A stretch of DNA of 64,000 bases. Origin: Lycocorax pyrrhopterus obiensis. Its lineage: Eukaryota > Chordata > Aves > Passeriformes > Paradisaeidae. The stretch covers positions 2,666,001 through 2,730,000 of the forward strand of contig JACSVZ010000039.1 in NCBI GenBank assembly GCA_014706295.1. The letters run 5' to 3'. The notes beneath the pieces were generated by a model, which made no database searches, had not been told where the DNA came from, and saw only the letters and a list, made by a program, of their open reading frames with translations. This document shows positions 41,301-47,821 of this stretch, piece after piece (positions within the stretch are counted from its first letter, which is position 1; every line of letters begins with the position of its first letter). The translations under genes and the position numbers were made by a program.

Positions 41301-44076
41301 AAAATTACACCTGAAATGTGCATAGACAAACCTATCATCAATTTGGGTTTTAGAGAGGCTTAAAGACAAAAAGAAGTAAAGCTGACACAGAATGAATAAA
41401 ACTGATATTCCTTTTACTGTGTTTGACTAATCAACCTTTTGCAGTTTGGTAAGTACCTACATTTGTTGCAGAAAGAACAATTTTTAATAAATAACCTGGC
41501 AAATGCACTTTTTACAAATAATTGCATGTCATGTACTCGAATTTAAATTGCAAGTACACATCAGTTCAAGTGTATGAAATCCTGAAATCCAGTTGGTACA
41601 TCAACTGAAAACTCAGCAAATACACTACTATTAAATATGGGCAACAAGTTCACAGGAATGTTGATACTGCTAAAACACAGGCACTCTCATCCAAGAACAT
41701 GACAGGACAAACCAGCAACTTGTGGCTTTTGTTAAACAGAACTGAACAGAGCTGTTTTTGAAGATAACTCCATCCTACAGAGACCAGGAACATCAGAAAA
41801 AAAAACCAAGTGCCCTCAAGAGACCAGATTTTAAATAAAATACAAAGAAAATGTAGACTTGCTGACTTGCTATTCTCTTTAACTTAGTCTCTCCAGTCAG
41901 GTGAGGAGTTTGGGGGTTTTTTTCTGGTTGGTCAGGAACATCCTGGACGAGTTTTATAATAAAATGAAACAGTGGAATGATGGTTCTTTAGGGATTAGTT
42001 CACCATGTTGCAATCGCAATAACTAGCAGGAGCTTTAATATCAAAGAAAGATCCAGAAGCCTATCTGCCAACAATATTGTAACATGATAATGCGTAAAAT
42101 TTATCAGTCAGAACCTTAGCTCGTATTAAGTACAACTGAAACTTGAAAAATCAAAGAGAAACTCTACAACCCTACAGTCTACATTTCCTACCAGGACCAA
42201 CATTTTCTTCTCACATATTCAAACAGAATTGCTTGCTGGCAGCAAAAATCAGCTTTGTGCTATAAACTACTAAACATGGAGTAGAGTGAAGCTGTTTTCA
42301 TCTTTTGTATTACCATGCCACGCTGTCTCACTTCAAGGTGGGAACAGTTCAGATTTTGCATTGTTCCTGTTGTTCTCAGTGGAGAAGGAAGGACACTCAA
42401 ATTGAATTCTCTCAGTCATCTTTGTTGCTCCATAGATTTAAAAATATACACACGGAGAGAGAAATGCTTGAACCGGTACACTGTATTCCCCGCTAGCTTC
42501 AGAAACAGCACTCTCCTTTTAAGTGTTCTGGCAATTTAGACACATGAACCTAAAGGTCTGCTACAAATGTAAATTAGGGATTTAAATCAATTGGACAGTG
42601 TTGCCAATATCTCAATTTCGAGGTGCTGGATGAACCGGTATTACATTTAATATAACCTCTACTATGATTTAAGAGGGTTATTTGCAAGTTTTTATGTAAA
42701 TATTTAGTTTCTTTCTACAAAATTTCTGTTTTCAAATGGCTGTGTGGCTTTTAAACACTGACCTTGTAAGCATTTGCATCCAGATGACATTTAAGTATGT
42801 GGATGATAAGATGAATTACTTGACTAAATTGCAAACAGTAGAGCTAGAAAAGGCAGTACTCCATTAGTGTACTGCCATGTGCAGTTTATATCTTGCAGAC
42901 AGGAAGCTGAATAAACATACCCTTTTTAATCAAAATGGTTCAGCCCCTTTGTCATGTATGACTGAAGACTGTATAGAAGGAGTAAATGTATTTGTAGTCA
43001 TAATTTATCTGTATAACTTTCAAAATTTACTAAAAGAGAGGGATACATTTTTTGCTGAAAGACCACATGATTGGAGAGTCCTCTGATTTAATGTGTTAGA
43101 CCTCGATGTCTAAGGTCAGTGGAACTTCCTTTCATTTAGCACATAAATCATGTAATACTCACTTTTAGCCCCAGCAATGCACCTGACTCTTTAGGCATGG
43201 TTGTTCTCTTGTTAAGAATAACACGCCCGATTAAGCGATCTCCCTCTTTGGAAGGCTGCCACGTCACGGGATGCTGTTAAAAAACAAGCAGAGGAATTTA
43301 AGAAGTGTGACCATCTTCCAGTATTTAGATGCACATGTTTATGTATAAACCAATAAAATTACTGTATCATCATGTCACAGTAGACACAAACATCCTTCAG
43401 ATGTGTTGCACCTGAGCTTTCTATTATTGTATCTGTTGGACCCTGGCTACATTAAACATTTATGCCTCTTGTAAGAAAAATCTCAGCATTAAGTCTACAG
43501 ATAGAATTATAATACATTTCAAAATTCAATACAATTAAGCATTTTAAACACACCTTAGGTAATGAAATTAAATACTTACTTTTAAATTACACGACTGAAA
43601 AGTGCATTCAGAAGTTCTGTTCTTTAAAATAATACGTGTTATGCACGTCTACCATATGAGGGTTCATTATATAATAAAATCAAAATTATATTTTCCAACT
43701 CCATGTCTTAAAAAAATCACTAATCTTTCCCAGAGCAGCACCACACTCACAACTGCTTTTTTGTGGTTCATAGTGAAATTAAGTGTTACATCTACAAAGG
43801 AATTAAATTAAGGTTAAGATTCGGGCAATTTTACAAAGACACATTTTGACAAAACTTTCTTTATGATTTCCATTTCCATGGTCCTCTAAAACAAATTTTT
43901 TTATGATGTGTGTAGAATATTTTTTACAGCCAAATATCAATGCTGAACTGAAATAATTAGCAAACATTTAAACTCATACTTATGAACCCCTATTTTTCTA
44001 TTTCTTACCGAACTAATAGGGGACGTCTCCCTGCTGTGCCACGTGGCAGGATCCAGCCAGTAATAATCCAAGTCAC
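2282..44076 (-). CDS. RIMS1: RIMS1 (RIM1), internal part: 18 coding exons
   Basis: RIM1 is a large presynaptic active-zone scaffold that links Rab3 vesicles, ELKS, RIM-BP, Munc13 and Cav2 calcium channels. The exons join in one frame as 626 full codons. Reading order is: the DYYWLDPATWHSRETS exon, PDZ domain (about residues 23-136 of this partial product), short Ser-rich linker, C2A domain (about 183-315), then an Arg/Ser-rich linker. The stretches before PDZ and in the linker match RIM1 rather than RIM2, which at the same place before PDZ carries a different, longer insert. The start codon and N-terminal Rab3-binding/zinc-finger region lie beyond 64000; the RIM-BP motif and C2B lie below position 1. 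Differences from remembered human RIM1 are mostly conservative (for example PKESG, MTELGR, IPETS, GALRDAP, LPPRV). Exon limits are inferred from homology and splice signals, not from transcripts. Confidence 0.95.
2354..8448 (-). other. RIMS1: RIMS1 intron, 6.1 kb
   Basis: Strongly AT-rich, with an AAAAC-type simple repeat at 4532-4555 and a GC-richer patch near 4260-4440. No recognised retroelement or additional RIM1 exon. Confidence 0.8.
4532..4555. repeat. A-rich simple repeat (AAAAC units)
   Basis: Imperfect AAAAC units on the plus strand, which give GTTTT units in the RIMS1 transcript. No retroelement body adjoins it. Confidence 0.7.
8449..8532 (-). CDS. RIMS1: RIMS1 linker exon (GRWSPSLERRRPTSPRIHIQ)
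   Basis: An 84-nt exon reading GRWSPSLERRRPTSPRIHIQ, then HASPEDD, with shared Arg codons at both ends. Human RIM1 has GRWSPSLDRRRPPSPRIQIQHASPENDR. It is basic and Pro/Ser-rich, with SPS and TSP sites that proline-directed kinases could use (inference). Acceptor is AAACAG, donor GTACTA, which is weaker than average. It lies about 5.4 kb from the previous exon and 6.1 kb from the next. It is phase-symmetric and a multiple of three. Confidence 0.95.
8533..13925 (-). other. RIMS1: RIMS1 intron, 5.4 kb
   Basis: AT-rich, with poly-T near 12702-12712 and poly-A near 13396-13407. It contains a 145-codon open frame on the opposite strand (8597-9034), rejected as a gene. No retroelement is recognised. 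Confidence 0.8.
13926..14015 (-). CDS. RIMS1: RIMS1 linker exon (DRARSASTNCLRPDTSLHS)
   Basis: A 90-nt exon reading ELQPSLDRARSASTNCLRPD, then TSLHSPERE, with shared Ser and Arg codons. It equals human RIM1 except Phe to Ser at QPFLD. Such high conservation next to a poorly conserved exon suggests this segment is used in most isoforms. Acceptor is GCACTAG, donor GTATAA. An open frame runs past the donor into the intron. It is phase-symmetric and a multiple of three. Confidence 0.95.
14016..14478 (-). other. RIMS1: RIMS1 intron, 463 nt
   Basis: Short AT-rich intron. Nothing is seen beyond the splice sites. Confidence 0.85.
14479..14592 (-). CDS. RIMS1: RIMS1 linker exon (KTKSVIRQDISL), probable cassette
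   Basis: A 114-nt exon reading STLPACAKTKSVIRQDISLL, then HDCLNSQILKFGDDLLV. Human RIM1 has SILPAHTKTKSVTRQDISLHHECFNSTVLRFTDEILVS, aligned over the full length without gaps but clearly more diverged than the neighbouring exons. Acceptor is ACAAAG after an AT-rich, pyrimidine-poor tract. A better-looking acceptor lies 25 nt inside the exon but would break the frame. Donor is GTAAGA. It is phase 2 on both sides and a multiple of three. Confidence 0.88.
14593..14930 (-). other. RIMS1: RIMS1 intron, 338 nt
   Basis: Very AT-rich short intron between the two diverged linker exons, with T-runs at 14846-14855 and 14878-14885. No other element is seen. Confidence 0.85.
14931..15008 (-). CDS. RIMS1: RIMS1 linker exon (HYKTLPPKMPLLE), probable cassette
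   Basis: A 78-nt exon reading SSVRHYKTLPPKMPLLENGT, then HWNLY, with shared Arg and Ser at the edges. Human RIM1 has HLVVHYKTLPPKMPLLESSSHWNIYS. I chose the acceptor (TTCAAG) that gives the same length as human. Two further AGs follow at once, giving starts at 15005 and 14996, both in frame. The pyrimidine tract is weak and interrupted. Donor is GTAAGA. It is phase-symmetric and separated by only 338 nt from the next exon. Confidence in the exon is high; the exact start is less certain. Confidence 0.88.
15009..18352 (-). other. RIMS1: RIMS1 intron, 3.3 kb
   Basis: AT-rich intron between the AKRGRSAECLHT exon and the first probable cassette exon. No repeat family or extra coding segment is recognised. 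Confidence 0.82.
18353..18415 (-). CDS. RIMS1: RIMS1 linker exon (SELLMLPRAKRGRSAECLHT)
   Basis: A 63-nt exon reading ELLMLPRAKRGRSAECLHTI with a shared Ser at its start and a shared Arg at its end. Apart from Thr to Ile it equals the human RIM1 segment SELLMLPRAKRGRSAECLHTTR. Acceptor is GTGCAG, donor GTAAAT. It is phase 2 on both sides and a multiple of three, so it can be included or skipped freely. The surrounding introns are about 4.0 kb upstream and 3.3 kb downstream. Confidence 0.95.
18416..22456 (-). other. RIMS1: RIMS1 intron, 4.0 kb
   Basis: AT-rich intron holding the inverted repeat at 20136-20196. Open frames at 21889-22164 (plus) and 20491-20706 (minus) show no homology I recognise. 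Confidence 0.82.
20136..20196. repeat. AT-rich inverted repeat (hairpin-capable)
   Basis: The left arm 20136-20152 and right arm 20179-20196 are reverse complements over 17 bases with a single extra A in the right arm. The loop of 26 bases is also TATA/TGTG-rich and can pair with itself. The outer AACAG/CTGTT ends extend the pairing beyond plain TA repeat. Confidence 0.8.
22457..22582 (-). CDS. RIMS1: RIMS1 linker exon (SRSPTRHHDASR)
   Basis: An exon of 126 nt reading SLDEIHQMRRSRSPTRHHDA, then SRTPIDYRSREMDSQYLSDQ and E. Human RIM1 has SLDEIHPTRRSRSPTRHHDASRSPVDHRTRDVDSQYLSEQ, so order and length agree. It encodes basic, Ser-rich, probably disordered linker. It uses one base to finish an incoming Arg codon and leaves two, so it is phase-symmetric and a multiple of three. 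Acceptor is TTTCAG, donor GTACAT. Confidence 0.95.
22583..23063 (-). other. RIMS1: RIMS1 intron, 481 nt
   Basis: Short AT-rich intron between two linker exons. Nothing is recognised in it. Confidence 0.85.
23064..23223 (-). CDS. RIMS1: RIMS1 linker exon (GYRSSTRESKSTTLTVPEQQ)
   Basis: An exon of 160 nt reading GYRSSTRESKSTTLTVPEQQ, RTTTHHRSRSVSPHRGDDQG, then RPRSRLPNVPLQ and two bases of an Arg codon. It closely follows human RIM1 (SSARES, GNDQGKPRSRLPNVPLQR). It is rich in Arg, Ser and Thr, with basic SRSVSP-type motifs that could be phosphorylated, and is likely disordered. Acceptor is TTGCCAG, donor GTAGGC. It sets phase 2, which every later exon in the window keeps. Confidence 0.95.
25935..26045 (+). 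mobile_element. CR1 LINE fragment, ORF2 C-terminal region
   Basis: A short, heavily decayed piece. CTGGGCTGCCCAGTACAAT, GACATGGAGTGACTGG and GACTTGAGCATGTTTCATA align in order with the CR1 segment that encodes WAPQYKKDMELLERVQRRA and the following LEHLSYEER. It lies on the same strand as, but to the left of, the RT-region fragment at 26706, the reverse of their order in one element, so the two are separate insertions or a rearranged copy. Confidence 0.55.
26706..26862 (+). mobile_element. CR1 LINE fragment, RT region, plus strand
   Basis: About 160 bases matching the middle of CR1 reverse transcriptase in sense orientation. It shows a tract equivalent to TNLISFYYKVT, a tract equivalent to LVDKREAGDVVYL, and then ATTCTCCTGGAGAAGCTGGC followed by GCTCGGACAGGT, where intact copies read ILLEKLAAHGLDR. 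The conserved YLDF motif is destroyed. The edges are approximate. Confidence 0.75.
29208..29279 (-). CDS. RIMS1: RIMS1 acidic linker exon (SDSDISDFDVDD)
   Basis: An exon of 72 nt reading SRPISDSDISDFDVDDAIGV, then VPP, with a shared Arg at its start and the first base of a Val codon at its end. It matches human ISDSDISDYEVDDGIGVVPP; RIM2 has ISDSEVSDYDCDDGIGVV followed by different sequence, so the fit is to RIM1. It is a short acidic cluster directly after C2A. Acceptor is GTGCAG. The donor is CCAG followed by GTGCGT, weaker than GTAAGT or GTGAGT. The next exon is about 6 kb downstream. Confidence 0.93.
29280..30495 (-). other. RIMS1: RIMS1 intron, 1216 nt
   Basis: Follows C2A. It contains a short pyrimidine-rich patch near 29460-29520 and otherwise AT-rich sequence with no recognised repeat. 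Confidence 0.85.
30496..30652 (-). CDS. RIMS1: RIMS1 exon, end of C2A and start of linker
   Basis: An exon of 157 nt. ILIELETALLDDEPHWYKLQ completes C2A; THDESSLPLPQPSPFMPRRH, then VHGGESTSKKLQ, starts the linker. It lies only 129 nt from the previous exon, the shortest intron in the window. Acceptor is TGCTAG, donor GTAGGT preceded by CAAA. Compared with remembered human RIM1 (HIHGESSSKK), the tail shows one extra Gly and several substitutions, so conservation falls at the domain edge. Confidence 0.95.
30782..30953 (-). CDS. RIMS1: RIMS1 exon, C2A part 2
   Basis: An exon of 172 nt encoding the middle of C2A: DKSKRRTKTVKKSLEPKWNQ, TFLYSHVHRRDFRERMLEIT, then VWDQPRVQEEESEFLGE. The polybasic strand (KSKRRTKTVKK) typical of C2 domains that bind lipid or protein partners is intact. 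In loop 3, where calcium-binding C2 domains have Asp-X-Asp, this reads WDQP followed by an acidic run lacking the usual Asp spacing. Changes from human RIM1 are KKIL to KKSL and TFVY to TFLY. Acceptor is TTTCAG, donor GTGATG, which is an acceptable but non-ideal donor. The exon ends in phase 0. Confidence 0.96.
30954..31275 (-). other. RIMS1: RIMS1 intron inside C2A, 322 nt
   Basis: Short AT-rich intron between C2A part 1 and part 2. No feature is seen beyond the splice sites. Confidence 0.88.
31276..31406 (-). CDS. RIMS1: RIMS1 exon, C2A part 1
   Basis: An exon of 131 nt reading VKLWYDKVGHQLIVNVLQAT, then DLPPRVDGRPRNPYVKMYFLPDR. It holds C2A strands 1-3 and the first top loop. In calcium-binding C2 domains such as synaptotagmin, loop 1 carries Asp before PYVK (DPYVK); here the residue is Asn (RNPYVK). 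This agrees with the known calcium independence of RIM C2A. Human has LPARV where this copy has LPPRV. Acceptor is CTGTAG, donor GTAACA. The exon ends with two bases of a Ser codon. Confidence 0.96.
31407..32437 (-). other. RIMS1: RIMS1 intron, 1031 nt
   Basis: AT-rich sequence between the Ser/Pro-rich linker exon and C2A part 1. Nothing is recognised in it. Confidence 0.85.
32438..32550 (-). CDS. RIMS1: RIMS1 linker exon before C2A, Ser/Pro-rich
   Basis: An exon of 113 nt encoding SSSFESQKMERPSISVISPT, then SPGALRDAPQVLPGQLS. It bridges the PDZ domain to C2A; the last residues (LPGQLS) begin the first C2A strand. It matches human RIM1 with Lys to Arg in GALRDAP; RIM2 has VTSPMSPGMLRDVPQFLSG here, so RIM1 is favoured. 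Acceptor is TTTTAG, donor GTGAGC. An open frame continues past the donor into the intron, which could mislead a simple ORF caller into extending the exon to about 32414. Confidence 0.95.
32551..33594 (-). other. RIMS1: RIMS1 intron, 1044 nt
   Basis: Lies between the two linker exons before C2A. A GC-richer patch at about 32990-33130 could be an old repeat, but I cannot assign a family. Confidence 0.8.
33595..33641 (-). CDS. RIMS1: RIMS1 short linker exon between PDZ and C2A
   Basis: A small exon of 47 nt reading DIPRIPETSHPPLES, with a shared Gly at its start and a shared Ser at its end. It matches human GDIPRIPESSHPPLES with one change (ESS to ETS). The acceptor is TTTTAG. The donor is TCTA followed by GTGAGT: the intron side is a perfect consensus but the last exon base is A rather than G. 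It stands alone, with an intron of about 5.9 kb upstream and one of 1.0 kb downstream. It was found only because both neighbouring exon phases require it. Confidence 0.93.
33642..39558 (-). other. RIMS1: RIMS1 intron, 5.9 kb
   Basis: Separates the PDZ domain from the 47-nt linker exon. It holds a two-copy direct repeat with a 16-base period (36935-36965) and a slightly GC-richer patch near 36180-36370. No recognisable retroelement or additional RIM1 exon is seen on the minus strand. Confidence 0.8.
36935..36965. repeat. Two-copy direct repeat, period 16
   Basis: CAGTCTAATTTGTGG occurs at 36935-36949 and again at 36951-36965 with one G between. This is a small tandem duplication inside an intron. 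Confidence 0.85.
39559..39682 (-). CDS. RIMS1: RIMS1 exon, PDZ part 3
   Basis: An exon of 124 nt that completes the PDZ domain. It starts by finishing a Gly codon, reads DEVLEWNGKPLPGATNEEVY, then NIILESKSEPQVEIIVSRPI, and ends on two G bases. The acceptor is TTCAAG; of the possible donor positions only GG followed by GTAAGG fits the phase of the next exon. The second PDZ helix (ATNEEVYNIILES) and the last strand (PQVEIIVSRP) are intact. The next coding exon is about 5.9 kb away. Confidence 0.95.
39683..41107 (-). other. RIMS1: RIMS1 intron inside PDZ, 1425 nt
   Basis: AT-rich sequence between the second and third PDZ exons. No repeat family or coding segment is recognised. Confidence 0.85.
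41108..41207 (-). CDS. RIMS1: RIMS1 exon, PDZ part 2
   Basis: An exon of 100 nt encoding VVGGKMTELGRLGAFITKVK, then KGSLADVVGHLRA and the first base of a Gly codon. This is the central PDZ strand-helix region, nearly identical to human RIM1, where the only difference I recall is MTD versus MTE. Acceptor is AAACAG, donor GTAAAT. The region is so conserved that it does not by itself separate RIM1 from RIM2, but LGRLGAF and ADVVGHLRAG follow RIM1. Confidence 0.96.
41208..43162 (-). other. RIMS1: RIMS1 intron inside PDZ, 1955 nt
   Basis: The intron falls between the GLK and VVGG residues of the PDZ domain. I see only AT-rich sequence and short chance open frames (for example plus strand 42305-42539), with no homology I recognise. 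Confidence 0.85.
43163..43273 (-). CDS. RIMS1: RIMS1 exon, PDZ part 1
   Basis: An exon of 111 nt encoding exactly 37 codons, starting HPVTWQPSKEGDRLIGRVIL and ending GALLGLK. It holds the first PDZ strands and the carboxylate-binding loop; LLGLKV stands where many PDZ domains have GLGF. The PDZ domain of RIM1 binds the C-terminus of ELKS/CAST and of N- and P/Q-type calcium channels. Acceptor is TTAACAG, donor GTGAGT. The exon is in phase 0 at both ends, so it could be skipped without a frameshift, but that would destroy the PDZ fold. Confidence 0.96.
43274..44008 (-). other. RIMS1: RIMS1 intron, 735 nt
   Basis: AT-rich intron between the exon upstream of PDZ and PDZ part 1. No repeat or second coding segment is seen. 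Confidence 0.85.
44009..44076 (-). CDS. RIMS1: RIMS1 exon, upstream of PDZ (LDYYWLDPATWHSRETS)
   Basis: First exon in the window in transcript order, 68 nt. It enters needing two bases to finish a Gly codon and ends on a full Ser codon (TCG). The translation reads DLDYYWLDPATWHSRETSPI, then SS, matching the segment of mammalian RIM1 just before the PDZ domain. RIM2 has unrelated sequence here, so this exon is diagnostic. The acceptor is TTCCAG and the donor GTAAGA, both strong. It lies 735 nt upstream of the first PDZ exon. Its length is not a multiple of three, so skipping it alone would shift the frame unless a neighbour changes phase. Confidence 0.95.
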
Positions 44077-44278
44077 CTGGAAGAATATGAATAGAAAGAA
44101 ATGTGTAATCTCTCAAACAGAGAAAGATGTATGAATGATTACTTCTGCATACATGAATTTTAAAGTGCAATAGTTTGATGAAGCAAACGCAAAACCTTTA
44201 GTATGATTCAAATCAATATCTCAATTTGAAAACAATATGGCATATTAATATAAAAATGAAATCACTAAAATAATGCAT

Positions 44279-44668
44279 TTATTTGGACCTCTGCTTTTTC
44301 ATGAATTGCACCTTAGAATTGGTTGTGCACTGTCTACTTTGACCTTTGCCCAGTCCGAGAATGGACTCCAAAGCATCACATTCACAGCCCTCCTCCTCCC
44401 CACCATCTCCATAATAAACACACAGGACTACAGCTAATGACGACACGAGAGGGAATACTCCACGAAATAAGCACTTAGCTACAGTTAAGGACAGAACAGT
44501 CAACCACGCTCTAGAATCTGCCAAGACCAATGCTGTGACAACAGGTACCGTACAGACGGAGAGGCACAGGAGCTGGTAATAGAGTACCAGAGAGAACAGC
44601 CACACAAATACAGCAAATAGTACCAACAGCAGGTACAAGGCTGCAATCTTCTCTTTCACTTGGGACAA
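44279..44668 (-). other. Unassigned open frame of 129 codons, hydrophobic
   Basis: I do not recognise this product. The frame starts MSQVKEKIAALYLLLVLFAV and contains about three hydrophobic stretches (LYLLLVLFAVFVWLFSLVLY; LLCLSVCTVPVVTALVLA; LFRGVFPLVSSLAVVLCVYY). It ends with a Cys/acidic stretch and a basic tail (KKQRSK). The stop codon is part of an AATAAA-like tract (CCAAATAAATG). The region is GC-richer and has more CpG than the flanking intron, with the composition of a repeat or an exon. A second minus frame (44511-44702) overlaps it. It could be a chance frame in a decayed retroelement or LTR, a retrocopy, or an alternative exon. No poly-A tail or flanking splice pair is evident. 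Confidence 0.25.
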
Positions 44669-45439
44669 ATTTATATGCTGTGTACATCAAGATTAAGCCC
44701 ATGAATTACAGTGGTCTGGAAGCCATCAGCCTATCAGGACAAGGAGGGCACTTTAGGCAATACATCTCCACTTTATAAAACAGATCTCTACAATACTATT
44801 GTTAGATGCCTGTGTTCTAGTAAGAGTAGTGATCTAAGAGAAGCACAAACAAAGCATGCAAGGGAAAAAAAGATACCTTTACAAGAATAAATTATTTTTT
44901 ATTCTTTCTCTACAAATATTTAGATGCCAAATATGAAATACAAGTTGTATTATAACTCATAAAATCTTTAATAGCTTACCATCTACATGATCATATGCAC
45001 AAGTTTATTTTTAAACAGCATATTACTATCATATGCATAACCACACAAGGCAGTTTGTGGTTTCATTAGCTACTGCAGTTCTGCAAGTTTGGAAAACACA
45101 TTAAATCACACTAAAGATCTTTCAGTTTTATTTTTAGCATCCTTCCTTGTGCCTTTATAAACTTCAGAATTACAACAAGAACAACAACAAACCCACAAAT
45201 TCCACTGACACCTGCAGTGCTGGCAATAAGCTCAAATCTGTGGTACAGAGCTCTCCAACTTTCAGTAATGGACTCAACAGTAACACCAAAAATCAACTCT
45301 CTGCTCTGTGGGCTGGCCTGCCACCAACAAAACACAACACACTTCTTCTTCCACAGCTATTTGCTCAGCAGTAGAGAAATGTTCAGGAGGGAATAAATGT
45401 CAGTTCCAGCATGCAGACAAATGTATCCAAGTGCTCAAA

Positions 45440-45870
45440 AACATTTCTGCTCATCTCCACTGTTCCCTGCCTTCTTTTCCTGTCTTCCTTCCTAGATTCA
45501 GCTTCTTGGTCCCAGTTTCCTTGCTGGTCTTCCACCTGGTTACTGCATATCCATGACCATTTAATTCATGCACTTAGCACCCTTCTCCACCAAGTTCCTG
45601 CTGTAGCAAGATCCTCTCACACATCTTCTGTCTTGGCGAACCTGCTGATTTTCCTATTCTCACCCTCTACCCACCCTTTGCTGCCTTTTCTTCCCTGCCC
45701 ATGTTTTTCTGTTGTCCATCTTCTGTCTGCTTCTGCTTCTGGCTTTGGTGTCCCTTCTTAAGGTTCTGTATTTTAATCCCTCCTTAACCTCAAATCCTTT
45801 GATACTAAGCTACATTCCTGCACCCTCCTTCCCACACCTAAACCTTTAGGTGTCTGTGCCTTTCCCCCCT
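45440..45870. repeat. Pyrimidine-rich tract on the plus strand
   Basis: Several hundred bases are dominated by C and T on the plus strand (blocks such as CCTGCCTTCTTTTCCTGTCT, and later CTTCTGTCTGCTTCTGCTTC), so the transcribed RNA would be purine-rich. Long open frames occur on both strands because stop codons are depleted by composition. No protein similarity is recognised. Confidence 0.5.
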
Positions 45871-47821
45871 TCTGTCTGTCTGCTTTGCTAAATTCCAAGC
45901 CATTGGCTACATCCACAGCAGTTGGCCAATTTTCTCGCCCTGTGCTCTCAGAAGCTGAGGGCAAGAACTGCACTGCAAATGCAGCTCTACTGAGCTGGAA
46001 CACGAACGATATGCTCAGAAGCTGTAAAGGTTGCTATCAAATCAAACATCTTGACTGAAAGTCACTGAACGTGGTAAGTCTACAATTTGGTGAATATTTT
46101 AAGAGCACAAAAATGCATGAATTGGGGAGAGAAAAGTACACATTCTTAAAAAAGGACTTAATTTTAAAATTCCCATTAAAATTCAGTATGAATTTTAACA
46201 GACCACTGGCACGCAAACTTCTGGGAGAATTTACAACTGTAAAAAAGGTTACAAAATGGAAAATGTCAGTTAATCTATTCATAAACACTCATCAAGTAGA
46301 ACATAAAAGTTAAGACACGAATGAAGAAACTCCCCAAATGGGTTTAAAAAAAACTTTATGCTAGCAACACTGACACTAGGGACATCTGCAGTTCAGTACT
46401 CTGTTATATCTTTAAAAATAATTTCTCCTTGATCATCCTGTGCCATTGCTGCCTCTTTGCCTAATGCCTATTTATGCCATTCTTGCACCACCATACCCCC
46501 AAACTCATTATTTGTTTAATTGCACAAAATAACTTCACTGCACTAGCATCACAGAGATCCAGGCACAGGTAAATAACATGCAAAAACTTACTAAGAGCAC
46601 AGCTTCAAAATTTCAGATTTGCTCCAAAAAATACCCACCAAAACTGAAAACAATAATCCATATACACAGAGAACACTTCCCACTAGTAAAAGTCATTAAA
46701 AATAACTAGTAAAATAAGAAAAAATTAAGACATTATAGAGAGGAGAAAACTACTTTCATAAGGAGCAAGTAATTGCTTTACAGGCTTAAACTGCTTTTAA
46801 ATACTTTTGAAACCACTCTTTAAAAACATGAGCAACTTAAAAATAATAAGCCCTATGAAAATACACATATACTGTATCATTATTTTTTGTACAGTACTGA
46901 TGTATTTCTAAAACATGTTACTAAAAATGCATTTGCAGTTTTAATGTATGATTTCCTTAACATCAACTGAGTGACACAGAATATATATTTGCAAAACCTT
47001 TTTTCCTAAGGGAATAATTGAAAAGTTGTATCCTGACAGCAATGAAGTGCTTTTCCTGTTAGCACGCTGCTGCTCAATTAGTTTACTCTTGGATGCACAT
47101 GAATACAATAATAAATTACATGACACAAATATGCCGAGCTTTTTCCATGAGAAGACTTTTGCAGCCTTCAATCAAAATCCAAGATGGGGAGTAAAACTCT
47201 TAATAAATTCTTATTGTTTTTATATCCGTAATACGTATGCTTTCAAAATAAAGGGAAAGCTAAACTCATACCACCAAAAATCCATTTTCTCAAAAATACT
47301 TTGTCTTCAGCAGCACTATCCGTACCAAAAGCTAATGCTAGGGTACTGTGATTTCAAGTGAGATCCCGAAAAGCTGAGAAGGGCTGGAAACAACAGCCTT
47401 GTCTCTCTTGCGAAGCCAAAACAAGCACAAAATATGAAAAGGTCTGTTACTGTGTATAGACAGTCATGCTGATTTCCAAAGAGTCTTGAATACTGGAGAT
47501 AAAATACCCCAAGATGTTTTCCAAAATCCATCCAGACAGTATTCAGAGACTACTGATATTCAGCAAAGAATGTGCTTCAGGGATTTGCTCAAATCCATGT
47601 GCACTGGATTTGCAGCAGTTACTTAAGACAAGAAGCAGAATCTAATGATAAGAGTCAGTCAGTCCATGTTAGGCACTTAATTGACCATTTGCAGCATACG
47701 GCTGCTAATTAATACAGCAATTCTATCAGTTAACTAAGAAACTTAGACAAATATTTTTCAGACGCTACATCTAAAATTCCTCTGCAAACTGAATAGTCAG
47801 ACAACGTCTCTCTAATTAATC

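Noticed and set aside
2282..44076. Gene could be RIMS2 instead of RIMS1
   Set aside because: The PDZ and C2A domains are similar in both, but the DYYWLDPATWHSRETS exon, SPTSPGALRDAPQVLPGQ, SDFDVDDAIGVVPP, KSTTLTVPEQQ and RSAECLHT segments follow RIM1 as I remember it and differ from RIM2.
45308..45761. Plus-strand open frames of 82-116 codons
   Set aside because: They follow from the pyrimidine-rich composition, which depletes stop codons. The products are low-complexity Ser/Leu/Pro with no family features.
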